Origin: Bacteroidales bacterium
GTDB lineage: Bacteria > Bacteroidota > Bacteroidia > Bacteroidales > WCHB1-69
Length of the DNA: 64,000 nucleotides
Direction: 5' to 3'
Assembly (NCBI GenBank): GCA_017535665.1
Contig: JAFXTS010000012.1
Span: 124,001 to 188,000, forward strand
Shown: one piece after another, positions 6,906 to 15,274 of the stretch
Layout: each line of letters starts with the position of its first letter
Numbering within the stretch: the stretch's first letter is position 1
Made by a program: the position numbers and the translations under genes
The notes under the pieces: generated by a model
The model's database searches: none
What the model saw: the letters and a program-made list of their open reading frames with translations, nothing else
Told to the model about the DNA's origin: nothing

Positions 6906-8111
6906 TTGGTGGTGAGTGACATTGTCATCACAGGCATAGGAGTCATCTCCGCTCTTGGCCACGGCATCGAGGCGACTGCCGACAGGTTGTTGCGCTCGGA
7001 GTCGGGGGTGGGCAAGATGCGTTATCTGAAGACGGTACACACGGAGATTCCTGTCGCCGAGGTACCGTTCAGCGATGATGACCTGCGGGGGATGTTGGGC
7101 ATCGCGCCCGACTTTTCCATCACCCGTACCTCCTTGTTGGGGCGGGTGGCCCTGCGAGAGGCAGTCGAGATGTCAAATCTTAAAAAAGTTGATAACCAGA
7201 GAATTGCATTCATCTCCGGCACCACTGTCGGTGGCATGGAGAAGAGCGAGCAGTTTTACAAGGACTTTTTAGAGAACGACAAGCGCAATGAATACATTGC
7301 ATTGCACGACTGCGGTGCCTGTACCGACATGATTGCCCAGGAGTATCCCGGGCGCATCACCATGCAGACCACCATCTCCACGGCCTGCTCGTCGGCAGCC
7401 AACGCCATCATCTTCGGTGCCGACATGCTGCGCTGCGGCCGCACCGACCTTGTGATCGCCGGCGGCACCGAATGCCTGAGCAAGTTCCACCTCGACGGTT
7501 TCAACACGCTGATGATCCTCGATTCGGAACCTTGCCGACCGTTCGACAAGAACCGTCACGGGCTAAACCTCGGCGAGGGCGCTGCCTACGTGGTGATGGA
7601 GACCCGCAAGCACGCCGAGCAGAGAGGCATCCGTCCCATCTGCCAACTGTCGGGCTACGCCAACCGGTGCGATGCCTACCACCAAACGGCATCGTCGCCT
7701 GAAGGAGAAGGCGCCTTCCGCGCCATGCAGGCCGCATTGCAATCAGCGGGGCTGCAGCCCTCCGACATCAGCTACATCAACGCACACGGCACTGGCACCC
7801 CCAACAACGATGAGAGTGAAGGCAAGGCCATGATGCGCGTCTTCGGAGATAAGGTGCCGCTGGTGTCCTCTACCAAAGCCTATACAGGCCATCCCACCAG
7901 CGCGGCAGGCGCCATCGAGAGCGTCATCTCCATTCTCGCCCTCACCCGCAACTTCGTACCCGCCAATCTAAACTTCTCCGAAAAAATCGAGTCACTCAAC
8001 TTCACACCCGTCACCCATGTGATGACGGATGTGGAACTCAAGCACGTTCTTTGCAACTCCTTCGGCTTCGGCGGCAATGACTCATCTTGCATCTTTTCAA
8101 AAATCGATTAG
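6906..8111 (+). CDS. beta-ketoacyl-ACP synthase, active-site-complete
   Basis: 401 residues. Possible starts TTG 6906, GTG 6909 and GTG 6912 are adjacent; all leave DIVITGIGVISALGHG as the N-terminal strand, and there is no ATG. The catalytic Cys lies in ISTACSSAAN (residue 161), with His in NAHGTGTPNNDE and in YTGHPTSAAGA. It ends NSFGFGGNDSSCIF. It is the KS-alpha candidate paired with the Cys-less protein that follows after 1 bp, like the ketosynthase/chain-length-factor pairs of aryl polyene and type II polyketide systems. Translation is probably coupled to the ACP gene. Confidence 0.92.
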   Translation: MVVSDIVITGIGVISALGHGIEATADRLLRSESGVGKMRYLKTVHTEIPVAEVPFSDDDLRGMLGIAPDFSITRTSLLGRVALREAVEMSNLKKVDNQRIAFISGTTVGGMEKSEQFYKDFLENDKRNEYIALHDCGACTDMIAQEYPGRITMQTTISTACSSAANAIIFGADMLRCGRTDLVIAGGTECLSKFHLDGFNTLMILDSEPCRPFDKNRHGLNLGEGAAYVVMETRKHAEQRGIRPICQLSGYANRCDAYHQTASSPEGEGAFRAMQAALQSAGLQPSDISYINAHGTGTPNNDESEGKAMMRVFGDKVPLVSSTKAYTGHPTSAAGAIESVISILALTRNFVPANLNFSEKIESLNFTPVTHVMTDVELKHVLCNSFGFGGNDSSCIFSKID

Positions 8112-8112
8112 T

Positions 8113-9195
8113 ATGGACACTTATATACGGGCAGCTTCACAAATATCCATGCAACATCCACTCACCGAAGAGTGGATGGATGCTCCCATACTGCCCTCCG
8201 CCGTGTTCAACGAACCCCTCGACCCCGACTACAAGCAGTTCATTTCGCCCGCAGAAGCCCGCCGTATGGGACGTCTGCTGAAACGCGCTGTGGCCGCCTC
8301 CCTCGACACCCTCCAAAAAGGCAACTGCACCAACCCCGACGCCATCATCACCGGTACGGGATTAGGCTGCGTGGAAAACACCGAGAAGTTTCTTAACGCA
8401 CTGATTGACAACGACGAGCAGTGCCTTCCCCCTACCCCGTTCATGCAGAGCACCCACAACACCATCAGTTCGCAGGTGGCCCTCAAGTTGCAATGCCACG
8501 GGTACAACAGCACCTACTCGCACCGAGGCACCTCGTTCGACAGCGCACTGCTGGATGCCATTATGCAGTTCCAGCTGAAACGCATCTCCACCGCCCTCAT
8601 CGGTGGCTACGACGAGATGACCCCCGCCTATTTCAAGATGCTCGCCAAAATCGGCTACTGGCGTTCCGCCTCCGCAGACCTCGCCTCGCTGAAACAAGCC
8701 GGCATGACGGGCTCCCTCGCCTGCGGCGCTGCCGTGTCACTGCTCCTCACCAATACCTATTCCCCCGAATGCCTCTGCCGCATCGTCGACACTAACCTTT
8801 TCTATACCCATAACCCAGAAGAACAAAGTTCCCTCATCCACTCCTTCCTCCAGCAGCACAACCTGTCGGAAACCGACATCGATGCCGTGATGTGCGGCTT
8901 CAGCGGCGACGACAACAATGACTCTGTTTACCATCACCTGCTCCAATCGAATTTCCCCGACACCACCGCCCTTTGGTACAAACACCTCTTCGGAGAGTCG
9001 TTCTGCGCTTCTGGCTACGGCGTCTATTGCGCCGCCATCTGTCTAAAACACCAGCAAATTCCCGAACATCTCATCTATCAATCGGGACAGAACAAACCCT
9101 CTTCCATTAACAACATTTTGGTTATCAACCATTTCCATAAAAAAGATTTTTCACTAACCCTTTTAGCACCATGCTCCAGTTCCACACCGCTTTAA
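8113..9195 (+). CDS. ketosynthase-like chain-length-factor homologue (no active-site Cys)
   Basis: 360 residues from ATG 8113, 1 bp after the previous stop; a longer in-frame ORF starting inside the upstream gene is not needed. The thiolase fold is recognisable (IITGTGLGCVENTEKFL, PTPFMQSTHNTISSQVAL, LIGGYDEMTP). At the nucleophile position the sequence reads NSTYSHRGTSFDSALLDA, with no Cys. Homologues of this kind partner an active ketosynthase and influence chain length. The 3' end overlaps the next gene by 25 bp. Confidence 0.8.
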   Translation: MDTYIRAASQISMQHPLTEEWMDAPILPSAVFNEPLDPDYKQFISPAEARRMGRLLKRAVAASLDTLQKGNCTNPDAIITGTGLGCVENTEKFLNALIDNDEQCLPPTPFMQSTHNTISSQVALKLQCHGYNSTYSHRGTSFDSALLDAIMQFQLKRISTALIGGYDEMTPAYFKMLAKIGYWRSASADLASLKQAGMTGSLACGAAVSLLLTNTYSPECLCRIVDTNLFYTHNPEEQSSLIHSFLQQHNLSETDIDAVMCGFSGDDNNDSVYHHLLQSNFPDTTALWYKHLFGESFCASGYGVYCAAICLKHQQIPEHLIYQSGQNKPSSINNILVINHFHKKDFSLTLLAPCSSSTPL

Positions 9196-9533
9196 TGCTT
9201 CTGCTGCAAGCTGTCCTCCTGACGGCCACCCAGTTTTTCTTGAAACTGGCACTGGATCGCATGGGGGCTTTCGAATGGTCAAAGAAATTTTTCAGGGAAG
9301 TATTGGTCAATTGGCCGCTTGCTATGAGTGGCATTTGTGGCCTCGGAGCGATGATTTTATGGATTGTCATTCTGAAGAAAAACGACCTCAGCCAGGTCTA
9401 TCCGCTCACCTCTGTCAGTTACATTTTGGCACTCCTTGCGGGTGTGCTGCTGCTGAACGAGACCGTTCCCCTCACCCGTTGGATTGGTGTGATTATCATC
9501 ATGATTGGTTTTTATTTTGTTGCTAAAGCGTAG
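9171..9533 (+). CDS. small four-TM DMT/EamA-like membrane protein
   Basis: 120 residues with four predicted membrane helices: ALMLLLQAVLLTATQFFL, PLAMSGICGLGAMILWIVIL, VYPLTSVSYILALLAGVLL, and WIGVIIIMIGFYFVA. The QVYPLTSVSYILALLAG segment is typical of the drug/metabolite transporter superfamily, close to the ArnE/ArnF and small multidrug resistance subgroups that flip lipid-linked sugars or export amphiphiles. It overlaps the preceding gene, and a glycosyltransferase lies two genes on, so moving a glycolipid intermediate is plausible; the substrate is unknown. Confidence 0.8.
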   Translation: MLQFHTALMLLLQAVLLTATQFFLKLALDRMGAFEWSKKFFREVLVNWPLAMSGICGLGAMILWIVILKKNDLSQVYPLTSVSYILALLAGVLLLNETVPLTRWIGVIIIMIGFYFVAKA

Positions 9534-9536
9534 GAG

Positions 9537-9923
9537 ATGTTCTATCAGGATTTATTTATTATTGACTCACAAAAAATAGAAGAAGGGCACGCCGTATTTA
9601 CCATCACGCTGAATCCCCAGCATAAAATTTACAAAGGTCATTTTCCGGGCGACGGTATCACTCCGGGAGTGTGCATCTTACAGATGGCCAGCGACCTTTT
9701 CTCCATCATCCAGCAACAAAACTTTGTCATCGCTTCCATGAAGAGCGTGAAGTTCATGCAACTCATCCGCCCGGCCGTCACCCCCAAGGTCACCTTCGAA
9801 TTTTCCTACCAGCCCGCCGAAGAAGAGGGACATTATGAGGCCAAATGCACGGTCAGTCACGAGCAAGAAACGATGACCAAAACCACCCTGACCTTCTGTC
9901 CGGAGTCGCAATTCCCTAATTAA
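9537..9923 (+). CDS. hot-dog 3-hydroxyacyl-ACP dehydratase-like protein (FabZ/ApeI type)
   Basis: 128 residues, 3 bp after the previous gene. IYKGHFPGDGITPGVCILQM matches the FabA/FabZ active-site loop (HFPGxPxxPGV), with the catalytic His retained. The family dehydrates 3-hydroxyacyl-ACP to trans-2-enoyl-ACP. Aryl polyene clusters contain a homologue of this length, so it is assigned to the dehydration step of the local pathway. The usual second acidic residue of FabZ is not obvious here, as in the ApeI group. Confidence 0.82.
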   Translation: MFYQDLFIIDSQKIEEGHAVFTITLNPQHKIYKGHFPGDGITPGVCILQMASDLFSIIQQQNFVIASMKSVKFMQLIRPAVTPKVTFEFSYQPAEEEGHYEAKCTVSHEQETMTKTTLTFCPESQFPN

Positions 9924-9950
9924 TAAAAGATTATACAGAACTTTTTCGCT

Positions 9951-10697
9951 ATGCAAAATGTTTTTTCGGATTTAAAACTTTGCGTGGTCATTCCCACCTA
10001 CAACAACGAGAAAACATTGGCATCGGTAGTGGAGAAAGCCCAGCAATATTGTCCTACGGTGATGGTGGTAAACGACGGTTCGACCGATTCTACTCCACTT
10101 ATCCTGAACCAGTTAGGAGAGGGCATCATCAAGATACAATACACCCCGAACCGAGGGAAGGGCTATGCCATGCGGCAGGCGTTCCGAATGGCCCTGGCGG
10201 CCGGCTACGACTATGTGCTGACGATGGACGCCGACGGGCAGCACCTCTCCACCGACCTGCCGAAGTTTGCGGAGACCATCCGCCAGCACCCCGACACGCT
10301 GATCGTGGGCAGCCGCGGCATGGTGCAGGAGAACATGCCCAAGAAAAACACCTTCGCCAACCGCTTTTCCAACTTCTGGTTCTGCTTGCAAACCGCCCAC
10401 AAACTCCCCGACACACAATCGGGTTATCGCGTTTATCCTTTGAAAAAGATGGGTAAAATGCACTGGTTTTCAACACGATACGAAACAGAATTGGAAATTC
10501 TGGTACGCAGCGCGTGGCGGGGCATTCCTATCCTTCCCATCCCCATCGAGGTCTATTATCCACCACAGAAAGAACGGGTGAGCCACTTCCGTCCCCGCGC
10601 CGACTTCTTCCGCATCAGCGTGCTCAACACCATCTTCTGCTTGGTGGCCATCGTGTATGGCTACCCCGCCATGCTTTTCCATAAAATCTTCCATTAA
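9951..10697 (+). CDS. family 2 glycosyltransferase, membrane-anchored
   Basis: 248 residues of GT-A fold. The start LCVVIPTYNNEKTL is followed by VVNDGSTDST (nucleotide-sugar binding), then RGKGYAMRQAF, and MDADGQH as the metal-binding DxD. It resembles the DPM1/polyprenyl-phosphate glycosyltransferases. A C-terminal hydrophobic helix, SVLNTIFCLVAIVYGYP, probably anchors it. Aryl polyene loci carry a GT2 at this point, next to the MMPL exporter. The sugar and acceptor are unknown. Confidence 0.88.
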   Translation: MQNVFSDLKLCVVIPTYNNEKTLASVVEKAQQYCPTVMVVNDGSTDSTPLILNQLGEGIIKIQYTPNRGKGYAMRQAFRMALAAGYDYVLTMDADGQHLSTDLPKFAETIRQHPDTLIVGSRGMVQENMPKKNTFANRFSNFWFCLQTAHKLPDTQSGYRVYPLKKMGKMHWFSTRYETELEILVRSAWRGIPILPIPIEVYYPPQKERVSHFRPRADFFRISVLNTIFCLVAIVYGYPAMLFHKIFH

Positions 10698-10706
10698 CCC
10701 CCAAAA

Positions 10707-13700
10707 ATGCGCAACTTTTTCGTCTCCATCTACCGTTTCTTCGAGCGACACCGCATCGCCCTGTGGGCGTTTCTCGGCGTGCTGCTGACGGTTTTTGTGT
10801 TCGGCATTTTGCGCCTCCGCTTTGTGGAAGACATCAGCAGTTTCTTCCCCAACCAGGGCGACAACCAGCGCGTGAACTACGCCTACCAACATATCGGGGC
10901 CGACAACCGCATATTACTGAATGTCAAGTTGTCGCAACCGAAAGACTCGCTCAGCGAGGAGGACTATTCGCTCCTGACCGAAGCCGCAGACACGCTCGCC
11001 ACTTACCTCCGCGCCCACGATAAGGAGCACCTGATGAAAGACCTCACCTATCAGGTCAACCAGCAGCAGGTGGCCGACATCGCCAGTTTTGTGGTGAAGA
11101 ACATGCCCTACTTCCTCACAGAGGCAGATTACCAGCGCATGGACTCGCTGATGACCACAGAAAGTATTGAGGAACAACTAATTAACGACCAGTTTATCTA
11201 CAACTCCATGACCGCCGATGTGGTCATGACCGACCCGCTCTTCTTCTCCGCACCGGTGCTTCAGAAACTCGAAGGCTTCCGCCCCAACGACCAGTACCAC
11301 GAACAGGACGGCTACATCTTTAATAAAGAGGGCACCGAAGCCATTGTGGTGGTGACCTCCAAATTCCCCATCAGCGAAACGCAAAACAACCCCAAACTCA
11401 TCGAGCAAATCCACCAGTCGGTGGACGAGGTGAAGGCGCAGTTTAAGGGCAAAGTGGAAGTGACCGTCTTCGGGGCCTCGCTGGTGTCGCAGACCAACTC
11501 GCAGCAGATCAAGCGCGACAGCTTCATCGCCATCCTGCTGTCGCTCATCTTCATCGTTGCCCTGCTCATCTACTATTATCGCAACTTCAAGAGCATCCTG
11601 CTGATACTCTGTACAATAACCTTTGGCGGCCTGTTAGCATTGGGATTGATTGCTTGGATCAAAAACCCCATCTCGCTCGTAGCCGTGGGAGTCGCTTCCA
11701 TCATTATCGGCATTGCCGTCAATTATCCCATCCATTTCCTCTCGCATTTTAAAAGAACAGAAAATAAGGAACTTATTATCCGTGAGGTGGTTACACCTCT
11801 GCTCATTGGCAATATCACCACGGTGGGTGCCTTTTTGAGTCTGATGTTCATCAGTTCGGATGCCATGCGCGACCTCGGCTTGTTTGCGGCGTTGCTACTG
11901 GTGGGCACCATCCTGTTTGTGCTCATCTTCCTGCCCCATTTTATGGGCAAACGCCCCAGTAACTGGAAGTTAGGCGAGCTTTCGTTCCGCCGTGTCGCCG
12001 AGTTCCACCCCGAAAAGCACCCGTGGCTCATCGTCATCGTTATTCTGCTCACCGGCCTCTTTTTCGTCTTCAGCTTCAAGACCTCGTTCGAGACCGACAT
12101 GCACAAAATCAACTACATGACCGAGGAGCAGCAGGAGGCGTTCGGCAAGTTGGTGGCCGAGGCCGACACAACGGTGCAGACCGTTTTCTGCGTGGCGGAG
12201 GGTGAAACGCCCGAGGCGGCACTGCGCAATTTCGAGAAGGCCGCGCCCGTGCTGGAAGGGATGGTTCGCGACTCGTTGGTACAGAAATCCGCCGGCATCA
12301 GCGTTTTTATTCCTTCCCAAAAAATGCAAAAAGAGCGCATCGACAGATGGAATGCCTTTTGGGAAAATCGCCGCGACACGTTCCTACTCCGTTTCAAAGC
12401 CGCCGAAGCCAACACCGGATGGCAGCCATTTAACGATTTTTATGAGATAATAGAAAAGGAATATCAGCCTCAAAATCTGAACTATTTTGCGCCCATCACC
12501 CAGAATGTGGCTTCAAGTTATGTGGTTTTTGATAATGATAAATCATTAGTTTATGATATTTTAACGATAAAAAAAGAGAAACATGATGTGGTGGAAGAAA
12601 AGCTCAACCACATCGATGACCATGTTTTCGCCTTCGCCGAAACCTCAGTCATCCAGCGGATGGTGAATGCCCTTTCGGGTGATTTCGACTATGTATTATA
12701 TATCTGCGGATTCATCGTATTTGTCTTTCTGTTGTTCTCTTTTGGAAGAATTGAAATCGCCCTTTCCGCCTTTGTGCCGCTGACCGTAGCGTGGATTTGG
12801 ATTTTGGGCATCATGGGACTTTTCGACCTTAAGTTCAACATTGTCAATATCATACTGGCCACGTTCATCTTCGGACAGGGCGACGACTATGCCATTTTTG
12901 TGACCGAAGGCGTGATGTACGAATACCGCACGGGCAAGAAGATGCTGGCGCAGTTCAAAAACTCCATCATCCTGTCGTCCACCATCATGTTCATCGGCAT
13001 CGGAATGCTGATTTTTGCCAAACATCCCGCCATGCGATCGTTGGCCGAGGTCACCATTATCGGAATGGTGTCGGTAGTGATGATGGCCTACATCTTCCCG
13101 CCGTTGATTTTCAGGTGGTTAACTTCTGTAAAAGGAAAATTACGTCCCACCCCCATCACGCTGTGGAACCTGCTAAAGACGTGGACGGCCTTCCTGATTT
13201 TCTTCCTGATTTCGCTCTTCCTTTCGGCGTGGGCGTTCATTTGCCGCTTGTTGTTCCCGCGCAGCCCGCGGGTGAAGGCGCATTTCCATCGGATGCTCAC
13301 TCGCATCTTGCGGAAGCTGGCGCAGTGGATGTTCGAGGTGAAATGCGAGGTGCGCAATCCGGCGGGCGAAACGTTCGAGAAGCCGGCGGTCATCATCGCC
13401 AACCACCAGGCACACCTCGACCTGCTCTACACGCTGATGCTGTCGCCGAAGATTGTGGTATTGACCAACAAGTGGGTGTGGAACTGTCCCTTCTACCGCT
13501 GGATCATCCGTTATGCCGACTTTTTGCCCATCGCCGACGGCATTGAGGAGAACCTGTCGAAATTGGAAGCCCTTGTCAATCAGGGCTATTCGGTGCTGGT
13601 GTTTCCAGAGGGCACCCGTTCGGCCGACTGTTCCATATTGCGGTTCCACCAAGGGGCATTCTGGTTGGCCAACAAGCTGGGCTTAGACATTGTACCGGTT

Positions 13701-14237
13701 GTGAACCACGGCATCGGGCATATTTTCCCGAAAAACGAGTTCATCTTGCGGAAGGGCAAAGTCACCGTGAGTATATTGCCGCGTATTGCGCCCGACCACA
13801 CCTTGCGGCAGCACGACACCCTGTTGGAAACCGCCCGCGCCTTCAGAAAGATGTATATTTCTGAGTATCAGAATATTTGCAAAGATGTGGAGACAGCCGA
13901 CTATTTCCGCTACTTGGTGCGGTCGAACTACCTGTACAAAGGCACGGAGGTGGCGCGTCATGCGCGGGCGCAGATGAAGCACTTTGAGGAGTGGGAGCGA
14001 CGCATTGCGGAATTGCCGGATAGCGGCACCCTGCTGGTGCACAACTGCGGGCAGGGCGAATTCGCCTTGTTGGTGGCGTTGGTGAAGAAAGATTTGCAGG
14101 TGACGGCCACCGACCCCAACAGCGACCTTCTTGACATTGCGGCGCATTGTGCGGCGGTACCTGCCAACCTGCACTTTACCGACGAGCCGGGCGGTGAATA
14201 TGGTGAGGTGATAGATTTGCAGAAGGACAAAATGTAA
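10707..14237 (+). CDS. MMPL/RND transporter fused to PlsC acyltransferase and a C-terminal Rossmann domain
   Basis: 1176 residues, 9 bp after the glycosyltransferase. Residues 15-810 are an MMPL-type RND exporter: one N-terminal helix, a periplasmic domain (about 40-260), five helices (about 270-415), a sixth near 437-456, a second periplasmic domain and another helix group (about 660-805). GQGDDYAIFV in the second half looks like the proton-relay helix. Residues about 890-1060 form a PlsC acyltransferase with NHQAHLD (HX4D) and FPEGTRSADCS. The last 80 residues (VHNCGQGEFALLVALV, VTATDPN) resemble the start of a class I methyltransferase but are too short for a full enzyme. In aryl polyene loci exporter and acyltransferase are usually separate; here acylation and export may be coupled. 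Confidence 0.88.
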   Translation: MRNFFVSIYRFFERHRIALWAFLGVLLTVFVFGILRLRFVEDISSFFPNQGDNQRVNYAYQHIGADNRILLNVKLSQPKDSLSEEDYSLLTEAADTLATYLRAHDKEHLMKDLTYQVNQQQVADIASFVVKNMPYFLTEADYQRMDSLMTTESIEEQLINDQFIYNSMTADVVMTDPLFFSAPVLQKLEGFRPNDQYHEQDGYIFNKEGTEAIVVVTSKFPISETQNNPKLIEQIHQSVDEVKAQFKGKVEVTVFGASLVSQTNSQQIKRDSFIAILLSLIFIVALLIYYYRNFKSILLILCTITFGGLLALGLIAWIKNPISLVAVGVASIIIGIAVNYPIHFLSHFKRTENKELIIREVVTPLLIGNITTVGAFLSLMFISSDAMRDLGLFAALLLVGTILFVLIFLPHFMGKRPSNWKLGELSFRRVAEFHPEKHPWLIVIVILLTGLFFVFSFKTSFETDMHKINYMTEEQQEAFGKLVAEADTTVQTVFCVAEGETPEAALRNFEKAAPVLEGMVRDSLVQKSAGISVFIPSQKMQKERIDRWNAFWENRRDTFLLRFKAAEANTGWQPFNDFYEIIEKEYQPQNLNYFAPITQNVASSYVVFDNDKSLVYDILTIKKEKHDVVEEKLNHIDDHVFAFAETSVIQRMVNALSGDFDYVLYICGFIVFVFLLFSFGRIEIALSAFVPLTVAWIWILGIMGLFDLKFNIVNIILATFIFGQGDDYAIFVTEGVMYEYRTGKKMLAQFKNSIILSSTIMFIGIGMLIFAKHPAMRSLAEVTIIGMVSVVMMAYIFPPLIFRWLTSVKGKLRPTPITLWNLLKTWTAFLIFFLISLFLSAWAFICRLLFPRSPRVKAHFHRMLTRILRKLAQWMFEVKCEVRNPAGETFEKPAVIIANHQAHLDLLYTLMLSPKIVVLTNKWVWNCPFYRWIIRYADFLPIADGIEENLSKLEALVNQGYSVLVFPEGTRSADCSILRFHQGAFWLANKLGLDIVPVVNHGIGHIFPKNEFILRKGKVTVSILPRIAPDHTLRQHDTLLETARAFRKMYISEYQNICKDVETADYFRYLVRSNYLYKGTEVARHARAQMKHFEEWERRIAELPDSGTLLVHNCGQGEFALLVALVKKDLQVTATDPNSDLLDIAAHCAAVPANLHFTDEPGGEYGEVIDLQKDKM

Positions 14238-14276
14238 GTTTCAAAAATATTTGAAGCAAATCACCGCTTTTTATCG

Positions 14277-14284
14277 TATCTTTG
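14277..14284 (+). promoter_or_regulatory. -7 box upstream of yicC
   Basis: TATCTTTG followed by GCAGCC matches TAnnTTTG; a TTTG lies 23 bp upstream at 14250, slightly far. The leader to the yicC ATG would be about 50 nt. Confidence 0.55.
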
Positions 14285-14338
14285 CAGCCGAAATTCCTAA
14301 ATTGGGGTTTGTAGATTATTTCATAAAAAATTGCCATT

Positions 14339-15211
14339 ATGATTAAATCAATGACTGGCTTCGGCAATGCGAATATTAACGCCTCTGCCAAAAGTATTGT
14401 TGTGGAAATCAGAACTTTGAATAGCAAACAGCTGGACCTGAACACCCGCATCGCTCCCCTCTTCCGCGACAAAGAACATGAAATCCGCTCGCTCATCGCG
14501 CAAAAGTTAGAGCGTGGAAAAATCGATTTTTCGCTCTATGTGGAGAAAAACGACACCCCCACCATCAGCATCAACACTGAGCTGGCCCGTGCTTACTACA
14601 ACGAACTGGTCAAACTGTCGTTCAACTTGCAGAACCCTGTGGAGAGCGACCTTTTCGTGCAGATGCTGCGCCTGCCCGATGTCATCACCACCCCGAAGGA
14701 GGAACTGAGCGACGAACTCTGGCAGCAAGTCTCGGAGGCCATCGCCACGGCCTGCGACCACTGCGACGACTTCCGCACCCAAGAGGGTAAGGTGCTGGCC
14801 ACCGACTTCGACAAGCGCGTCCGCCTCATCGATGCCATGATTGACGAGATTACGCCTTTTGAAACACAACGCATTGTCAATCAGAGAGAAAAGTTTATTA
14901 AAGGATTAGAAGATCTCAAACAAAAAGGCCAGTACGACCCCAACCGTCTCGAGCAGGAGATGATTTTCTACATCGAAAAACTCGACATCACCGAAGAAAA
15001 AGTGCGCCTGCGCAAGCACTGCAACTACTTCCTGCAAACCATGAACGAGCCCAACTCACAGGGCAAAAAACTCGGTTTCATCGTGCAGGAGATGGGCCGC
15101 GAGGTCAACACCATCGGCTCCAAGGCCTGCGATTTCAACATCCAACAGATCGTGGTGCGGATGAAAGACGAGGTGGAGAAATTGAAAGAACAATTGGCCA
15201 ACGTATTGTAA
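14339..15211 (+). CDS. yicC: YicC-family endoribonuclease
   Basis: 290 residues of full family length. It starts MIKSMTGFGNA, the hallmark of YicC/YloC, and continues with the conserved RTLNSKQLDLN. The C-terminal half keeps KKLGFIVQEMGREVNTIGSK, the conserved DUF1732 end. YicC proteins are ring-shaped ribonucleases involved in RNA turnover. It has its own promoter, and der follows 63 bp later with a palindrome between them. It has no obvious link to the acyl-chain genes on both sides. Confidence 0.95.
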   Translation: MIKSMTGFGNANINASAKSIVVEIRTLNSKQLDLNTRIAPLFRDKEHEIRSLIAQKLERGKIDFSLYVEKNDTPTISINTELARAYYNELVKLSFNLQNPVESDLFVQMLRLPDVITTPKEELSDELWQQVSEAIATACDHCDDFRTQEGKVLATDFDKRVRLIDAMIDEITPFETQRIVNQREKFIKGLEDLKQKGQYDPNRLEQEMIFYIEKLDITEEKVRLRKHCNYFLQTMNEPNSQGKKLGFIVQEMGREVNTIGSKACDFNIQQIVVRMKDEVEKLKEQLANVL

Positions 15212-15220
15212 CATAATATT

Positions 15221-15248
15221 GTAGAAACGCGATGCATCACGTCTCTAC
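15221..15248. repeat. degenerate palindromic element between yicC and der
   Basis: Half-sites GTAGAAACGCGATG and CATCACGTCTCTAC form a 28-bp palindrome with two transition mismatches. It shares ends and length with the GTAGAGACG family but has a GATGCATC core. Confidence 0.8.
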
Positions 15249-15274
15249 GTGAAAACCTGAAAATAGGAACCAAC

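Noticed and set aside
8029..8112. A start inside the preceding ketosynthase for the chain-length-factor-like gene
   Set aside because: The extra 28 residues are the shadow of the upstream gene; ATG 8113 follows the stop by 1 bp.
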